Shown here: piece after piece, positions 51,952-61,406 of the stretch
How the letters are laid out: every line of letters begins with the position of its first letter
Position numbering within the stretch: position 1 is the first letter of the stretch
NCBI GenBank assembly: GCA_009838845.1
Contig: VXRD01000044.1
Span: 57,932-121,931, forward strand
DNA length: 64,000 bases
Direction: 5' to 3'
Source of the DNA: Gemmatimonadota bacterium
Lineage (GTDB): Bacteria > Latescibacterota > UBA2968
Position numbers and translations under genes: made by a program
Notes under the pieces: model-generated
What the model was told of the DNA's origin: nothing
The model's database searches: none
What the model saw: the letters and a program-made list of their open reading frames with translations, nothing else

Positions 51952-52932
51952 ATGTCCAAGCCGCTTTATCAACTGGACTGGCAGCGTTGGGAGCAGCCGG
52001 TTCTGTCGGGGATGACCACAAACCAGGACTGGTGCCGGGTGACGTTGTACAGCCCGACTGTTCTCCGTATGGACGATACGTATAAGATGTGGTACCTGGG
52101 CAACCGAACGGCCACGCGTACGAGCGATATGGATCTGGGGTATGCCGAGTCCCCGGATGGGCTGACCTGGACGCCACATCCGGACAATCCGATCCTCAGC
52201 GGCGGGTTGCCGTGGGGCCGTGCGTGGCAAACGCCGCATGTGATTTTCGACAGCGATGAGAATCTTTACAAGATGTGGTTCGTGATGGCTGACAGCCGTC
52301 CGGATGAGGGGGGTAGGGCGATCGTTCTGGGACAGAAGCTGGGGTATGCGACCAGTTCCGACGGTCTGGCATGGGAGACCTACTCCGAGTCGGTCTATCC
52401 GAGCGGGCGGGGACCGTGCGTGTTGAAGGAGGGACCAAATACCTACCGCATGTGGATGTGTTCATCCCCCAGTCCGGACGGAGAATTTGGAGATCTGGTA
52501 GGGAATATCTACCACTTCGAATCGACCGACGGCATCGCCTGGACGCGGGATCCCGAACCGATGATCCGGGCTACGGAAACGCGCCGGAGCGTGGTCTATC
52601 CGAGCGTTTTGCGGGATAAGCAGGGATATACGATGTGGTACGGATGCCATGTGGAGGGAGGAATCTTTGAGATTTTCTGTTCAACGTCGGAGGACGGACT
52701 GAATTGGACGCACCACCTGAAGGAGTCTTCGTTTCCCGCAACACGCGATCCGAACGATTTCGACGGACGATACACATCTACGCCATGCGTACTGGACGAC
52801 GGTGACCGCTACCTGATGTACTATTCCGCCCGAGACTGGGGAAACCTCTACCGGGCTGGGGACGGGACGATTAAGACCGACGGCGCGGGTATTTACCGCC
52901 ACATCGGAGTGGCCGTATGTCCGAAGGAATAA
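51952..52932 (+). CDS. Glycosidase-like five-bladed beta-propeller protein
   Basis: A 326-residue protein with repeated blades of the form Y-K-M-W-Y/F ... S-x-D-G-L-x-W: TYKMWYLGNR, ESPDGLTWTP, SSDGLAWETY, YRMWMCSSPSPD, STDGIAWTRD, YTMWYGCHVEGG, SEDGLNWTHH. The fold is that of GH43/GH32/GH130-like propellers. Catalytic acids cannot be assigned. GGAGG precedes the ATG at 8 bases. It is divergent from the sulfatase-like gene and converges with the DUF4838 gene. Confidence 0.82.
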   Translation: MSKPLYQLDWQRWEQPVLSGMTTNQDWCRVTLYSPTVLRMDDTYKMWYLGNRTATRTSDMDLGYAESPDGLTWTPHPDNPILSGGLPWGRAWQTPHVIFDSDENLYKMWFVMADSRPDEGGRAIVLGQKLGYATSSDGLAWETYSESVYPSGRGPCVLKEGPNTYRMWMCSSPSPDGEFGDLVGNIYHFESTDGIAWTRDPEPMIRATETRRSVVYPSVLRDKQGYTMWYGCHVEGGIFEIFCSTSEDGLNWTHHLKESSFPATRDPNDFDGRYTSTPCVLDDGDRYLMYYSARDWGNLYRAGDGTIKTDGAGIYRHIGVAVCPKE

Positions 52933-52996
52933 ACCGCTTTATTCGAAGATAGCCAATCTAATTACCCCACCAAAACGAGTCAAGTCCACTCAGATT

Positions 52997-54976
52997 TTAA
53001 CGTTGCTCCGACGACTTTATTCGCTTCACGACGGGAGCTCTCTTCCTTGGAGGATAATCTGGGTGCAACCCGGCCATTCGCGGCGTCTGGGGACGGATCG
53101 GTCCCCAGTTGATCGCATAGGGGTGATCCTTACAGAGTTGCTCAATCTTTTCCCAGGTGGCGAGTACGTTCGCCTGTTCTCTTTTGTCTCCGTTCCAATA
53201 CCGGGTCATTCCAGCGCGAATGTCGATCATGTGTCGGGTGTGATCCAGGCCTATGCGGACGAAATCGATCCGCGCCCCGAATCGCTCCGGTTCGTCCGTA
53301 ACCTTGCGTGACGCCTGGTCGAGTAGCGCGTAAGCGCGGTCGAAGAACGCCTTGTCATAGACATCCGGGTATGCTCGTTCACTTGCCCAAAAGATGCTGC
53401 GCGTCTCCTCCATCAGATTCCAATAGGCCTCGAGTTCCGTGGCTGCTGGGCCGAATGCACGTTGATAGTAATTCTGTAGAATCGCCTGCCCATCCTGCGA
53501 CGGATCCCACAAGAGATGCGCCATGAGATAGTATTGTGGTCCGTGCGTTGCCCAGTGTTCCCATACCATATCGACAAAGATGCCCATCGCTTTTTCACCG
53601 ATCAGTTTGAAGTCCTCAATTGCTTGTATGAGAGCCACATCCGGCTGCCCCTGAGGCCAGCCTGCGGGGTCACCGACATTGGGTCGCCACATCATGTGCT
53701 TCGCGACCTTCGACCACGCGATGTATTGCTCTTTGTGTGTGGAACCCCTGGTCGAACCACGGTCGATCAGGCCGTCTCGGTTGAGGAAATTCGCCACGCT
53801 TGCCACAATGACATTCTCTGCCGGAACTTCGCGAATCGGAGCAGGCCGGGAATGCCCGTAGGCCAGCATCATGACATAGTAGTCTCGATCCGGATAGCGC
53901 TGCTTGAGTAGCCGCGCACATGTGTTAGCAAACCGGACGTGCCGATCAGATAGTGCGGGCCGTTCCTGCCTGGTCCCTTTCCAGTGAAACGAACGGAGTT
54001 CGCCATCCGGATGGTCCCAGGCGCAACAGGGCTCACAAACACAATGCCCGCTAGCTCAGCCGTCGTTAGGCGACGCATTGAAGACGCGTTGATTTGGGTT
54101 TTGGTTTAGTGCTTTCTCTACATCCGAGAGCCATTGCTGCGGTACCTCCGGATTCGATTGGCAGAGCTTGGCGTATTTGGGTTGTGGAAATCCGCTCCGC
54201 GTTCCGTCAGGCTGAAGTGCGAAGTATTCGGGGTGTGTTTCATGAAATCGCTCCCACCAGTCGCGGAATCCATGCCCCCCTTCCATTTCGAGGGAACCCA
54301 ACTGCAGCCGTTGACGGCGTGTCCACTTCTGGGATCGACCGTATGATCCCCTGGGTGCCAGCCTGGAGTAACTGAACAGTCCGGCCCGGAAACGAATACG
54401 GGGATGGTAGCGATAGGTGAAGGTCGCGAAGCGGATGGATTCCTGCGGGATGATATCCTCGCCGAGATCGCCAGGCCAGAGCCAACGCACGCCGAGTCGA
54501 TCGTGCAGAAACGTATAGATCGCATTTACAGTCCCATACTCTTGCTGGATTCCCTCGATCCGTTTCCCGTTGATCTGTGCAATCAGGTGGTTGGGATCCC
54601 AACGGTCTCGCCCCGCGATTACGAGGTGTTTTTCGCTCGCCGCGATGACGATTTCCTCGGGGTGTTGGAAGTCAAAGTCGATCTTTGGAAACAGCGAATC
54701 AAGCGCCGGTTGGTAACCCACCCAGATGGCCCGATCTGGGAATTGGCGGGGTGGACCGTCGATCCATTCCGGTCGAGTGCCACAGGTTTTCTCGATGTAA
54801 TCGGCAAGATTAATCGCGGCTTTGCGCGTGAATGGTGGTGCATCTGGAAAGAGGATCAGCGGCACCGGTTTGATCCCGGCTTTTTTGTCCACGAGGGTGA
54901 ACTCGGCGGTATCGGCTGCTGAAATCGAGGTTAGCACGATGGAAACGGTGCGGAGCAGCTTGATTTTTTTTAACAT
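52997..54976 (-). pseudogene. DUF4838 protein, interrupted by an in-frame TGA
   Basis: One frame of 660 codons with a single internal stop at codon 307 (TGA, 54056-54058); the reading frame is otherwise intact on both sides. The N-terminal part has a hydrophobic start, then YIEKTCGTRPEWIDG and WPGDLGEDIIP. After ASPNDG the stop is followed by ASGHCVCEPCCAWDHP and the long helical C-terminus. The Cys-rich N-D-G/C-x-C-x-x-C segment is the family hallmark. Trp is the likely ancestral residue. Could be a nonsense mutation, a sequencing error or readthrough. Confidence 0.75.
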
Positions 54977-55095
54977 GTTTTATTCCATTCATATACACTT
55001 AATATTTGGTTAGGTTGAGAATGACTTGTCCTCAGTCTCTTTAAAAGGACTGCTTCAACCTCAACAAATCGGTTCAGTAGCCCGTATTATGCACT
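54977..55095 (-). pseudogene. Methyltransferase M2 deletion copy C (with GNAT tail)
   Basis: In minus orientation: the end of a GNAT gene (as at 60828-60850), then TTGAAGCAGTCCTTTTA (M2 start), joined directly to AAAGAGAC and the M2 segment encoding NLTKYEVYVNG. About 500 bases of M2 are missing. It shares junction and flanks with copy D. It ends in the leader of the DUF4838 gene. Confidence 0.75.
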
Positions 55096-55098
55096 GTC

Positions 55099-55430
55099 TC
55101 AATCACCGACTATCTTATTCTTTCTAAGAATCGGAAATTCGGCACCTTTCATTCCGGTGTCTGTCAAATATGTAAGGTTGCAATGATGATACGCACAGAT
55201 ATAGCTTCTACGTAATTTATCAGATGAATTGGAGCCGCTTCTATGTAGAACATGCGAATGAAAAATAGCGATTTCACCTGCGTGCATTTCGATGGGGACC
55301 TGATTTTTATCATCCACATCTTGCGCGAACCGACCTGCGTAGAATGTTTCCGTTTCTCTCAAGAATACATGATCAAGTCGTCCCCATTTGTGTGAGCCTG
55401 GTATCACCCATAGACATCCATTGCGGATCC
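55099..55430 (-). pseudogene. Phytanoyl-CoA dioxygenase, C-terminal fragment
   Basis: A frame beginning with the last TGA at about 55431 encodes GIRNGCLWVIPGSHKWG, then FHSHVLHRSGSNSSDKLRRS and the C-terminus. These are the G-S-H metal/2-oxoglutarate half of a PhyH protein. The N-terminal 150 or so residues with the first His and Asp are gone. A GTG at 55407 could initiate translation, but the product would be inactive. Confidence 0.75.
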
Positions 55431-55445
55431 CTCAACCTGGTTTAT

Positions 55446-55952
55446 CTATGAAATAGTCTGTGCAATGCGAATAGAGCCTTCCAAAAGAATCTCTCCGCGT
55501 TCGTCTTTTCTCTCGGTCCTCCAGTATTCTCGTGCCCTCTCAAACATTGATCCGAGAGTTTCAGACTCTTCAAAATAGCTTATGAGATCCATATTCGCAG
55601 CAAACACACGCGAGCAATCAACAATCTCAACTTCATAGAGTTCAGTATCTGCTCTTTTCGAATTGAACCGTCTGGCAGCACGCTCGTCTGCCCAGAGGAA
55701 GAGGCAATCAAATCGACTTGGTCTATATGGAAACTCTCTGAGGCGAACCGTCTCCCAGGCGACTTCCAACAGGACCCTTCCCGTTGAGGCCGCATCTGGA
55801 ATCGTCACGGTGAGAGGACTGGTTTGCACTTTGATTAGGGTTTGGCGCATCAGACGGTCTTGAAAGTTTCCCGGTTTCACAAGGGTCCCAGAGGAAAGCC
55901 CGGACTTCGCTGACCAAAATAGTAGAGTTCCACGACCAATATCAAGAGCCAT
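55446..55952 (-). CDS. DUF2441-like protein
   Basis: A 168-residue protein from the ATG at 55952 (the open frame to 56069 is not conserved-looking). It shows the DUF2441 pattern: G-T-L-V-K-P-G-N near the start, then VAWETVRLREFPYRPSRFDC and LFLWADERAARRF. These proteins may be ADP-ribosyltransferase-like in fold; the activity is unknown. The start follows the MFS gene by about 115 bases. Confidence 0.6.
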   Translation of the reverse strand: MALDIGRGTLLFWSAKSGLSSGTLVKPGNFQDRLMRQTLIKVQTSPLTVTIPDAASTGRVLLEVAWETVRLREFPYRPSRFDCLFLWADERAARRFNSKRADTELYEVEIVDCSRVFAANMDLISYFEESETLGSMFERAREYWRTERKDERGEILLEGSIRIAQTIS

Positions 55953-56065
55953 AGTGTTGGACGCCTCCCTGTAGTGGTTTGGATTTGTCAAAGCTCTCCC
56001 TCGCTTTAGGGAGGAGTGAATGTTCCGAATCGTATATACTATGTTAGGCGCCTCGCAGACCCAGA

Positions 56066-57304
56066 TCATGGTTTTTTGTCTTCGATACTAACAATAGATG
56101 GAATCATCCGAGCAGAAGTTCCGAGAATGAGGGTCAGTACTCCCGCCGCTAAAAACCACGGCTGCGGGCCAAATACATCGGTTACGGGACCTATCACGAT
56201 GAGCCCAAGCATAGTTGTAAATTGCACGGAACTATGAAGAGCGCCAAATACACGGCCTTGTAGATGGGGATCGACATTGGCCTGAAGGAGTGCGCGGAGA
56301 GGCGCGTTAATTAGCGAGCTACCGACACCGCTTAAAGCTATGCCCGTGATGGCCAAAGCAAAGCGGGTATGAGGGACTATACCTACGAGTATTGTTCCAA
56401 TGCCATACACGATCCAGCCTAAGATCGTCGTCATGATTCGGCGACGGAATCCACCCCAGGCCCCGACCAGAAGACCTCCCAGGACAATGCCCACTCCCCA
56501 AGTAGAATTAAACCAACCAAGTTCGGTAGCCCCTCCATTGAAGTGATCTGTTATCAAGAGGGGCGAGATGGTCATCTTCGTGTTCCCAAATATGTTTAAT
56601 ACGGCAGCAATTAAGATTAAGTTCCGAAGACCAATCCATCTCCACAAATAACGAAATCCTTCCAGCATCTCAACCCAGATGCCGTCCTCTTGGCTTTGCT
56701 TTTCCTCCATCCTTTTGGGCTGTGGAATCATAATGAAGATGAGGGGACCGATAGCCAGCATTGCCGTCAAAACATCAATGGCCAGTATGATATGCATCTC
56801 GAATAAGGCCAGTGCCAGCGCCCCAAGAGGAGGCCCTCCCATGCTGAGTACTCCATGCAGGGTTTGATTCGTTCCCTGGATTCTGGCCAGATGTTTTTCG
56901 GGCACCATCAGAGGCGTGGAAGTTATCATCGCCAGGCCCTGGAATGCACGACCAATACTCGCCAGGAAGTTTACTGCGTAGATATGCCAGATCTCGATAA
57001 TTTCCATCCAGAAAAGACCAGCAAGACCTGCCATGGCTATTGCAACAAGCGTATCCGAGACGATCATTACAATTCGGCGGTTCCATCTATCATTCAGTGT
57101 GCCAATGATAGGAGCCAGGAAGACTTCTGGCAGGTAGGCGACAAGGACTGAGGTCGCGAGAATTGTCGCAGATCCCGTCTTTTCTGTAAGCCACCACACC
57201 AGGGCAAACTGTGCAACTTGAGTTCCAAGAGACGATAGCGTTTGTCCAGTCCAGATGGTAAAGAAGCCGCCAGCCCATGCCCCGTCTCTATTCAGATGAA
57301 TCAA
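56066..57304 (-). CDS. MFS transporter
   Basis: A 412-residue permease with 12 hydrophobic segments, of the enterobactin-exporter/macrolide-efflux type (MFS_3): FFTIWTGQTLSSLGTQVAQF at the N-terminus and TLNDRWNRRIVMIVSDT as the loop 2-3 motif. Likely drug or siderophore efflux across the inner membrane. It starts directly after the 2H-phosphoesterase stop (57305), so they form an operon. GGCGCCTAAC follows its stop. Confidence 0.88.
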   Translation of the reverse strand: MIHLNRDGAWAGGFFTIWTGQTLSSLGTQVAQFALVWWLTEKTGSATILATSVLVAYLPEVFLAPIIGTLNDRWNRRIVMIVSDTLVAIAMAGLAGLFWMEIIEIWHIYAVNFLASIGRAFQGLAMITSTPLMVPEKHLARIQGTNQTLHGVLSMGGPPLGALALALFEMHIILAIDVLTAMLAIGPLIFIMIPQPKRMEEKQSQEDGIWVEMLEGFRYLWRWIGLRNLILIAAVLNIFGNTKMTISPLLITDHFNGGATELGWFNSTWGVGIVLGGLLVGAWGGFRRRIMTTILGWIVYGIGTILVGIVPHTRFALAITGIALSGVGSSLINAPLRALLQANVDPHLQGRVFGALHSSVQFTTMLGLIVIGPVTDVFGPQPWFLAAGVLTLILGTSARMIPSIVSIEDKKP

Positions 57305-57889
57305 TCATCTCTCCTTTTTATCTGAATCGGCGAGAAAGAACGTTTCCCTCTTTTTAAACCGAAAACTCTCATCGGGTACGACAAATTCCAGTTTATCACA
57401 CAAAAAAGAGCCAGACGGAGCTGAATTTTGAAGCCGTGCACAAAGCTCAAGGCTCTCGTCTATGGATATGAACTCAGCAATGGTCATGTGTGGAGCTATG
57501 TTGCGCCGGTGATACGCTTCGCTGGAAAATGCTGATGTCCCGTGGAGGATCTGCTTTAAATTATCGATAGGCTCTCGTGGCCTTATCGGATACGAGACGC
57601 CAGGGTGCCTGGTTGAGGCATGCAGCTTGTCGTAATAAAGCGTGAATAGCTGGACATCCGTAAGGACGTTGTTGATTTCATCGATAAGATCAGGCGTCAT
57701 TTCCCGGCTCAAGGGATCTGACACAGAGATGTGCGTCGAACAGGAGTCAGCAGAGCGGGGGTCATACTTTGCTCGCAAGAGATCGATCTCCTGAGATACC
57801 TCTGGAGGGGGCATGATAAGGATGAGGCCAAATCGGTAGTCGCGTTGCCAATCTTCCCACTTTGATGTGTCTTTTACGTATGGAATCAT
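57305..57889 (-). CDS. 2H phosphoesterase (2'-5' RNA ligase-like)
   Basis: A 194-residue protein with two H-x-S/T motifs spaced as in LigT/2H enzymes: T-H53-I-S55 and P-H134-M-T136. The N-terminal WQRDYRFGLILIMPPPEVSQ opens the fold. It would hydrolyse a 2'-5' or cyclic phosphodiester. It is followed without a gap by the MFS gene. Confidence 0.8.
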   Translation of the reverse strand: MIPYVKDTSKWEDWQRDYRFGLILIMPPPEVSQEIDLLRAKYDPRSADSCSTHISVSDPLSREMTPDLIDEINNVLTDVQLFTLYYDKLHASTRHPGVSYPIRPREPIDNLKQILHGTSAFSSEAYHRRNIAPHMTIAEFISIDESLELCARLQNSAPSGSFLCDKLEFVVPDESFRFKKRETFFLADSDKKER

Positions 57890-57921
57890 GATGGACTCTC
57901 ACGGGGTGATAGCATCGACGT

Positions 57922-58028
57922 GTTAGTCGTTCGTGACGCGTCTTCTATTTCGCCGCTGATCAGCAATATACTCACGTAGCTTCTCGATCGCGGGAGAATC
58001 CACATCCCGAAGCGGCATGACGGCTAAC
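57922..58028 (-). pseudogene. Nucleotidyltransferase unit, 107-bp internally deleted copy
   Basis: In minus orientation it begins GTTAGCCGTCATGCCGCTTC, the same sequence that lies 60 bases upstream of the gene at 61935-62492. It then jumps to the last 20 codons of that gene (DVDSPAIEKLREYIADQRR) and ends with the same ACGAACGACTAAC. Both ends form an imperfect inverted repeat. No coding capacity remains. Confidence 0.8.
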
Positions 58029-58114
58029 GTCTTTGACTTAAGAAAAAAATACCTGGCTTCGGTTTATACCCCATTTTTCGATTTACAGCAAGTATTCGTT
58101 CATTATTGGAATCA

Positions 58115-58669
58115 TTATAAGCTGTAGATCCATTTGTCCCGATGTAAGAGAAATACAGACCGCTCGGGCAACATGCGGTCCTTAAATTCGCCTCTACCTG
58201 GTCCGGGCGGTACACGCTCCGCCTCCTCAAAACCTAACCGGTGGAGAAGCCGGACAGACCGTTTGTTTGCAACAACGCATTTGGCTTCAATTTCGCCGAG
58301 GTCCAAATCTTCAAAACCTACCTGCAGGATGCTCCGGACAGCCTCTGACGCAAAGCCCTGACCCCAATAAATGGGCGACAATTCGTAGCCTATGTCGCCC
58401 CGCCGGCTCTCAATGCTTTCTGTGCGTATTCCGCAGTTACCGAGTAAGATCCTGCTTGAGCGATCCGTGATGGCCAACTGAAACTTACATCTTGGATTTT
58501 CTTTGGACCAGGCGATGCACTTATCTACAAAGCGGACGCACTCCTCTCTGGTGTAGGCGGGCCGGTAGTAGTATTCCAGATACTTGGGGGCCCTCCTGAA
58601 CTCAGCGATGGCGTCCACGTCTTGTTTGGTGAACTCTCTCAGGAGCAGGCGTTCAGTCAGCTTTTCCAT
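58115..58669 (-). CDS. GNAT acetyltransferase, RimJ/RimL type
   Basis: A 184-residue protein: LTERLLLREFTKQDVDAIAE, DIGYELSPIYWGQGFASEAV (motif A, G-Q-G) and LGEIEAKCVVANKRSVRLLH. The 3' end is duplicated at 51815-51875. The Nudix gene upstream ends 19 bases before its start. Confidence 0.88.
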   Translation of the reverse strand: MEKLTERLLLREFTKQDVDAIAEFRRAPKYLEYYYRPAYTREECVRFVDKCIAWSKENPRCKFQLAITDRSSRILLGNCGIRTESIESRRGDIGYELSPIYWGQGFASEAVRSILQVGFEDLDLGEIEAKCVVANKRSVRLLHRLGFEEAERVPPGPGRGEFKDRMLPERSVFLLHRDKWIYSL

Positions 58670-58688
58670 ATAGAAAGACCATTTTGAA

Positions 58689-59213
58689 TTACGTTTGAAG
58701 CCTTTGAAAAGCCTTAAGAGTTGACGGATCAGTGACTATTTCCCTTGCGGCTTCAATAGTCAACCATTTGGCAGCATAGAATTCCTGTAGATCAATGTTG
58801 AAATTGCTGCCATCTGTAAGAAGCAAATACCAGATGTCATAATGAGACTGACAGGGTTGTACTGGATTTTCTATTGGTGTAATGGTCAACAGAAATGGTT
58901 GTGGCTCGGATTTAAAAAAACTCCATATTCCCAATTCTTCACCTATCTCACGGTTCAAAGCTACCAAAAGCGTCTCGTCTTTATCTATATGACCACCAGG
59001 AGAAAGCCAGAGGCCAGACTTTTTATGGTGGATGATAAACACCTTTTTGCTCTGGGAATCATAGGGCAGAAAATAGACACAAAAATGGGTCTCCGGATTT
59101 TCATCTCGCGTTGGTTTTCCTTCTTTCACTCTTTGTTTATAGCGACTATAGGTTTCCCCATTGTCACATATATCACGGTTGATAACTTTTGCAATTGATT
59201 CTTGTGTTTTCAT
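58689..59213 (-). CDS. Nudix hydrolase
   Basis: A 174-residue Nudix protein. The Nudix box (73-95) is G-G-H-I-D-K-D-E ... A-L-N-R-E-I-G-E-E-L-G. Upstream SGLWLSPGG and a later HYDIWYLL suit a nucleotide or diphosphate substrate. It is not closely related to the ADP-sugar type at 3423-3974. Confidence 0.88.
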   Translation of the reverse strand: MKTQESIAKVINRDICDNGETYSRYKQRVKEGKPTRDENPETHFCVYFLPYDSQSKKVFIIHHKKSGLWLSPGGHIDKDETLLVALNREIGEELGIWSFFKSEPQPFLLTITPIENPVQPCQSHYDIWYLLLTDGSNFNIDLQEFYAAKWLTIEAAREIVTDPSTLKAFQRLQT

Positions 59214-59262
59214 ATTGGAGTTTCCCAGATACTGTTTCTTTGTTTTTCCTGTTTTGCTGTCT

Positions 59263-60063
59263 TTACTTGGTTACGGTCCAGTAGGTATTGGTGATATGTG
59301 GTGAACCCGCGTAGGGTTTGCCGTCGTGGCTCCCGTATAATTTCCATTGGTCAAATCCGCTCAATCTCAGTAGTAACTGAAATTCCTCCTTGTGAATCCA
59401 GCGAGTCTGCATTGGCACTTTGGCTGTTTCCCCGTCATACTCAAATGTCCAGGTATAGGTTTCCGTCTGCGATGTCAGATCACATATTTTTGAATAATTA
59501 ACCTGAATCGGTTTCCCTGTCTCGGGGTGCATGCACTCACCGAACTCCTCCTCTGCTAGCGGGATGTTTTGGTGAAGGAGTATGTCTTCTGTATAGGAGG
59601 GAATGTAGAAGTTCAGGAGTAGGCGTCCTCCTGGCTGCAGATGCTCATAGACACGTCGAAGGCAGTCTATTTGGCTTTGCTGAGTCGGCAGCATCATGAA
59701 GGAACTGGCAGGTATGAGAACCGCTGCAAATTGGCGGTCATAGATAAAATCGGCAAGATCCTGTTGTGAGATTCGAGAATCTATATCTGAAATTCCCAAA
59801 TTTATTGCTTTGTGTCTGAGTACTTCCAACATGGGAAGCGAAATATCAAATCCAAAGATATCAAGTCCATTCAGAAGCAGAGGCAGCATTTTACAACCCG
59901 TTCCACAGGCAGCCTCCAATATCGCACCGCGCGTGTTCTGCAATTGATTTCGGTAAAAATGTAACTCCCGTTCATTTAGTACAGAGCGGCCACCAGTCTC
60001 GTTCCATTGGTCATAGATTAGCGCCCACCAATGGGTATCATAGTTACTTCCAGTCTCTTGCAT
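59263..60063 (-). CDS. Class I SAM-dependent methyltransferase
   Basis: A 266-residue protein. Motif I AILEAACGTGCKMLPLL is at 47-63, motif II D73 in FGFDIS, and LQPGGRLLLNF is motif V. It begins MQETGSNYDTHWWALIYDQW. The overall plan, with W-T-F-E-Y-D-G and RWIHKEEF in the C-terminal part, resembles families M1 and M2, and all three have an extra beta-domain. Acceptor unknown. Confidence 0.88.
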   Translation of the reverse strand: MQETGSNYDTHWWALIYDQWNETGGRSVLNERELHFYRNQLQNTRGAILEAACGTGCKMLPLLLNGLDIFGFDISLPMLEVLRHKAINLGISDIDSRISQQDLADFIYDRQFAAVLIPASSFMMLPTQQSQIDCLRRVYEHLQPGGRLLLNFYIPSYTEDILLHQNIPLAEEEFGECMHPETGKPIQVNYSKICDLTSQTETYTWTFEYDGETAKVPMQTRWIHKEEFQLLLRLSGFDQWKLYGSHDGKPYAGSPHITNTYWTVTK

Positions 60064-60140
60064 GAGTACCCCTATGCAAAGATAGGTTTTGTTTTTTCGT
60101 TATATACAGTTTTTATATAGTCGGGTTTTCTCTTTATTTT

Positions 60141-60713
60141 TCAGTCATTTAATGAAATTTTTAAGTTTATTGCTGCCAGCAAACCTTCATAGTCAATCGA
60201 CTTGAAGTCTGTAGTATCAATCTCAAAGATAGAGCCGCCTATGTCCAACGCCTTATACTTTTCATTTATCAGAAATTCGTCGAATTGGTCGGACGTTACC
60301 AAATGATCTGTATGGCCGGGATGGCGCTCCCCAGATGCAGACCGCGCTTTGAATCTTTTAAAGAGCACATCAGCATCGGTTTTGCACAGGATCTGAAATG
60401 GCTCAAAGTCATGTCTCTCTTTTAATTTTAGGAGTTTTGGCGTATCAAACTTGGGAATAAATGCTGTGTCAACAATAAGCGATCTTCCCGCTTCAACTTG
60501 AGTTTTCAGGAAACAATGCGTAAGCGCCCAACTGGCATGGATTAACTCTACACGAAATTCTCTATCTTCCCAGCCAAGGGTATCGAAGAGGACTTCCTTA
60601 ATGCCATCCTTGCTAAGAAAGGGTAGGCGGAGTTGCTTAGCCAATTTTCTCCCTAATGTTGTTTTGCCAGTACACGGAGCACCGTTAATAATAATAAGCA
60701 AAGATTTTGTCAT
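60141..60713 (-). CDS. Small P-loop kinase/ATPase (AAA_33/zeta-like)
   Basis: A 190-residue protein from the ATG at 60713: LLIIINGAPCTGKTTLGRKL (P-loop at 11-18), then LIVDTAF with the D-x-A/T catalytic region and RFKARSASGERHPGH, an Arg-rich lid. These proteins phosphorylate small molecules (chloramphenicol phosphotransferase, zeta toxin). The frame extends six codons upstream to 60731, but those bases belong to the methyltransferase remnant D, so the later ATG is chosen. Confidence 0.82.
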   Translation of the reverse strand: MTKSLLIIINGAPCTGKTTLGRKLAKQLRLPFLSKDGIKEVLFDTLGWEDREFRVELIHASWALTHCFLKTQVEAGRSLIVDTAFIPKFDTPKLLKLKERHDFEPFQILCKTDADVLFKRFKARSASGERHPGHTDHLVTSDQFDEFLINEKYKALDIGGSIFEIDTTDFKSIDYEGLLAAINLKISLND

Positions 60714-60721
60714 TCGTCGTG

Positions 60722-60840
60722 AACTCTCCATTCATATACACTTAATATTGGGTCAGGTTGAGAATGACTTGTCCTCAGTCTCTTTAAAAGGACTGCTTCA
60801 AGTTTAGGGTATCCTTAACAAATCGGTTCAGTAGTCCGTA
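60722..60840 (-). pseudogene. Methyltransferase M2 deletion copy D
   Basis: Same make-up and the same deletion junction (CCTTTTAAAGAGAC in minus orientation) as copy C, and similarity continues 20 bases further into the M2 segment (ATGGAGAG...TCAC), which now forms the upstream end of the kinase frame. The neighbouring GNAT 3' end is also shared with copy C. Confidence 0.75.
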
Positions 60841-61379
60841 TCATGCCTGGATTCAAATTCTGTGCGCAAAATCCCGAATAAGAGCCTATCCCAACGTCGG
60901 TTGGACCAATATATAGCCTCACGCTCGCACCCCTCTTGAGTAAATTCGAGCTTCTCGAGAACTCGGATGGCACCCGTATTATTGGCGGCTGTCACAGCCG
61001 AAATTCTGTACAGGTCCAAATGTTCAAATCCAAATCGAAGGATTACCAGTGCGGCATCTGTGCAGTACCCCTTACCTCTATCCCTCCTGCGGGCAATGCC
61101 AGCACCGAGGCTGGCGGTACGATTTCTCAAGTCGATTCCCGACAACTGAATATCGCCAAGGAGATTTCCATCTGGACTGAAAATGCCCAGGTAAACTTGA
61201 CTCTTTCCTTGTTGCTCCTGGATCTCCTCGAACCATTTTTCCGAACCCTCGAGTGAATGACCGGGCCTGACTGGTTCTGTCGGTATTGGCTCTTCGAGTT
61301 CATAATGTTCCCAAAGGGTGCGGCAATGCTCGCGTTCCATTGTCCGCAGTACCACTTTTTTACCACGTAATTCGATCAT
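60828..61379 (-). CDS. GNAT acetyltransferase, RimJ/RimL type
   Basis: A 183-residue protein: VLRTMEREHCRTLWEHYELE, SLGAGIARRRDRGKGYCTDA (motif A, G-K-G) and LYRISAVTAANNTGAIRVLE. Its last codons are repeated at the end of the fragment at 54977-55095. Substrate unknown. Confidence 0.88.
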   Translation of the reverse strand: MIELRGKKVVLRTMEREHCRTLWEHYELEEPIPTEPVRPGHSLEGSEKWFEEIQEQQGKSQVYLGIFSPDGNLLGDIQLSGIDLRNRTASLGAGIARRRDRGKGYCTDAALVILRFGFEHLDLYRISAVTAANNTGAIRVLEKLEFTQEGCEREAIYWSNRRWDRLLFGILRTEFESRHDTDY

Positions 61380-61406
61380 GAGAGATAACCTCGTGTTTAT
61401 CAGATC

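Noticed and set aside
54041..54070. GTTAGGCG as an integron core site
   Set aside because: It lies within the DUF4838 reading frame (codons for SPND), so it is coding sequence by chance.
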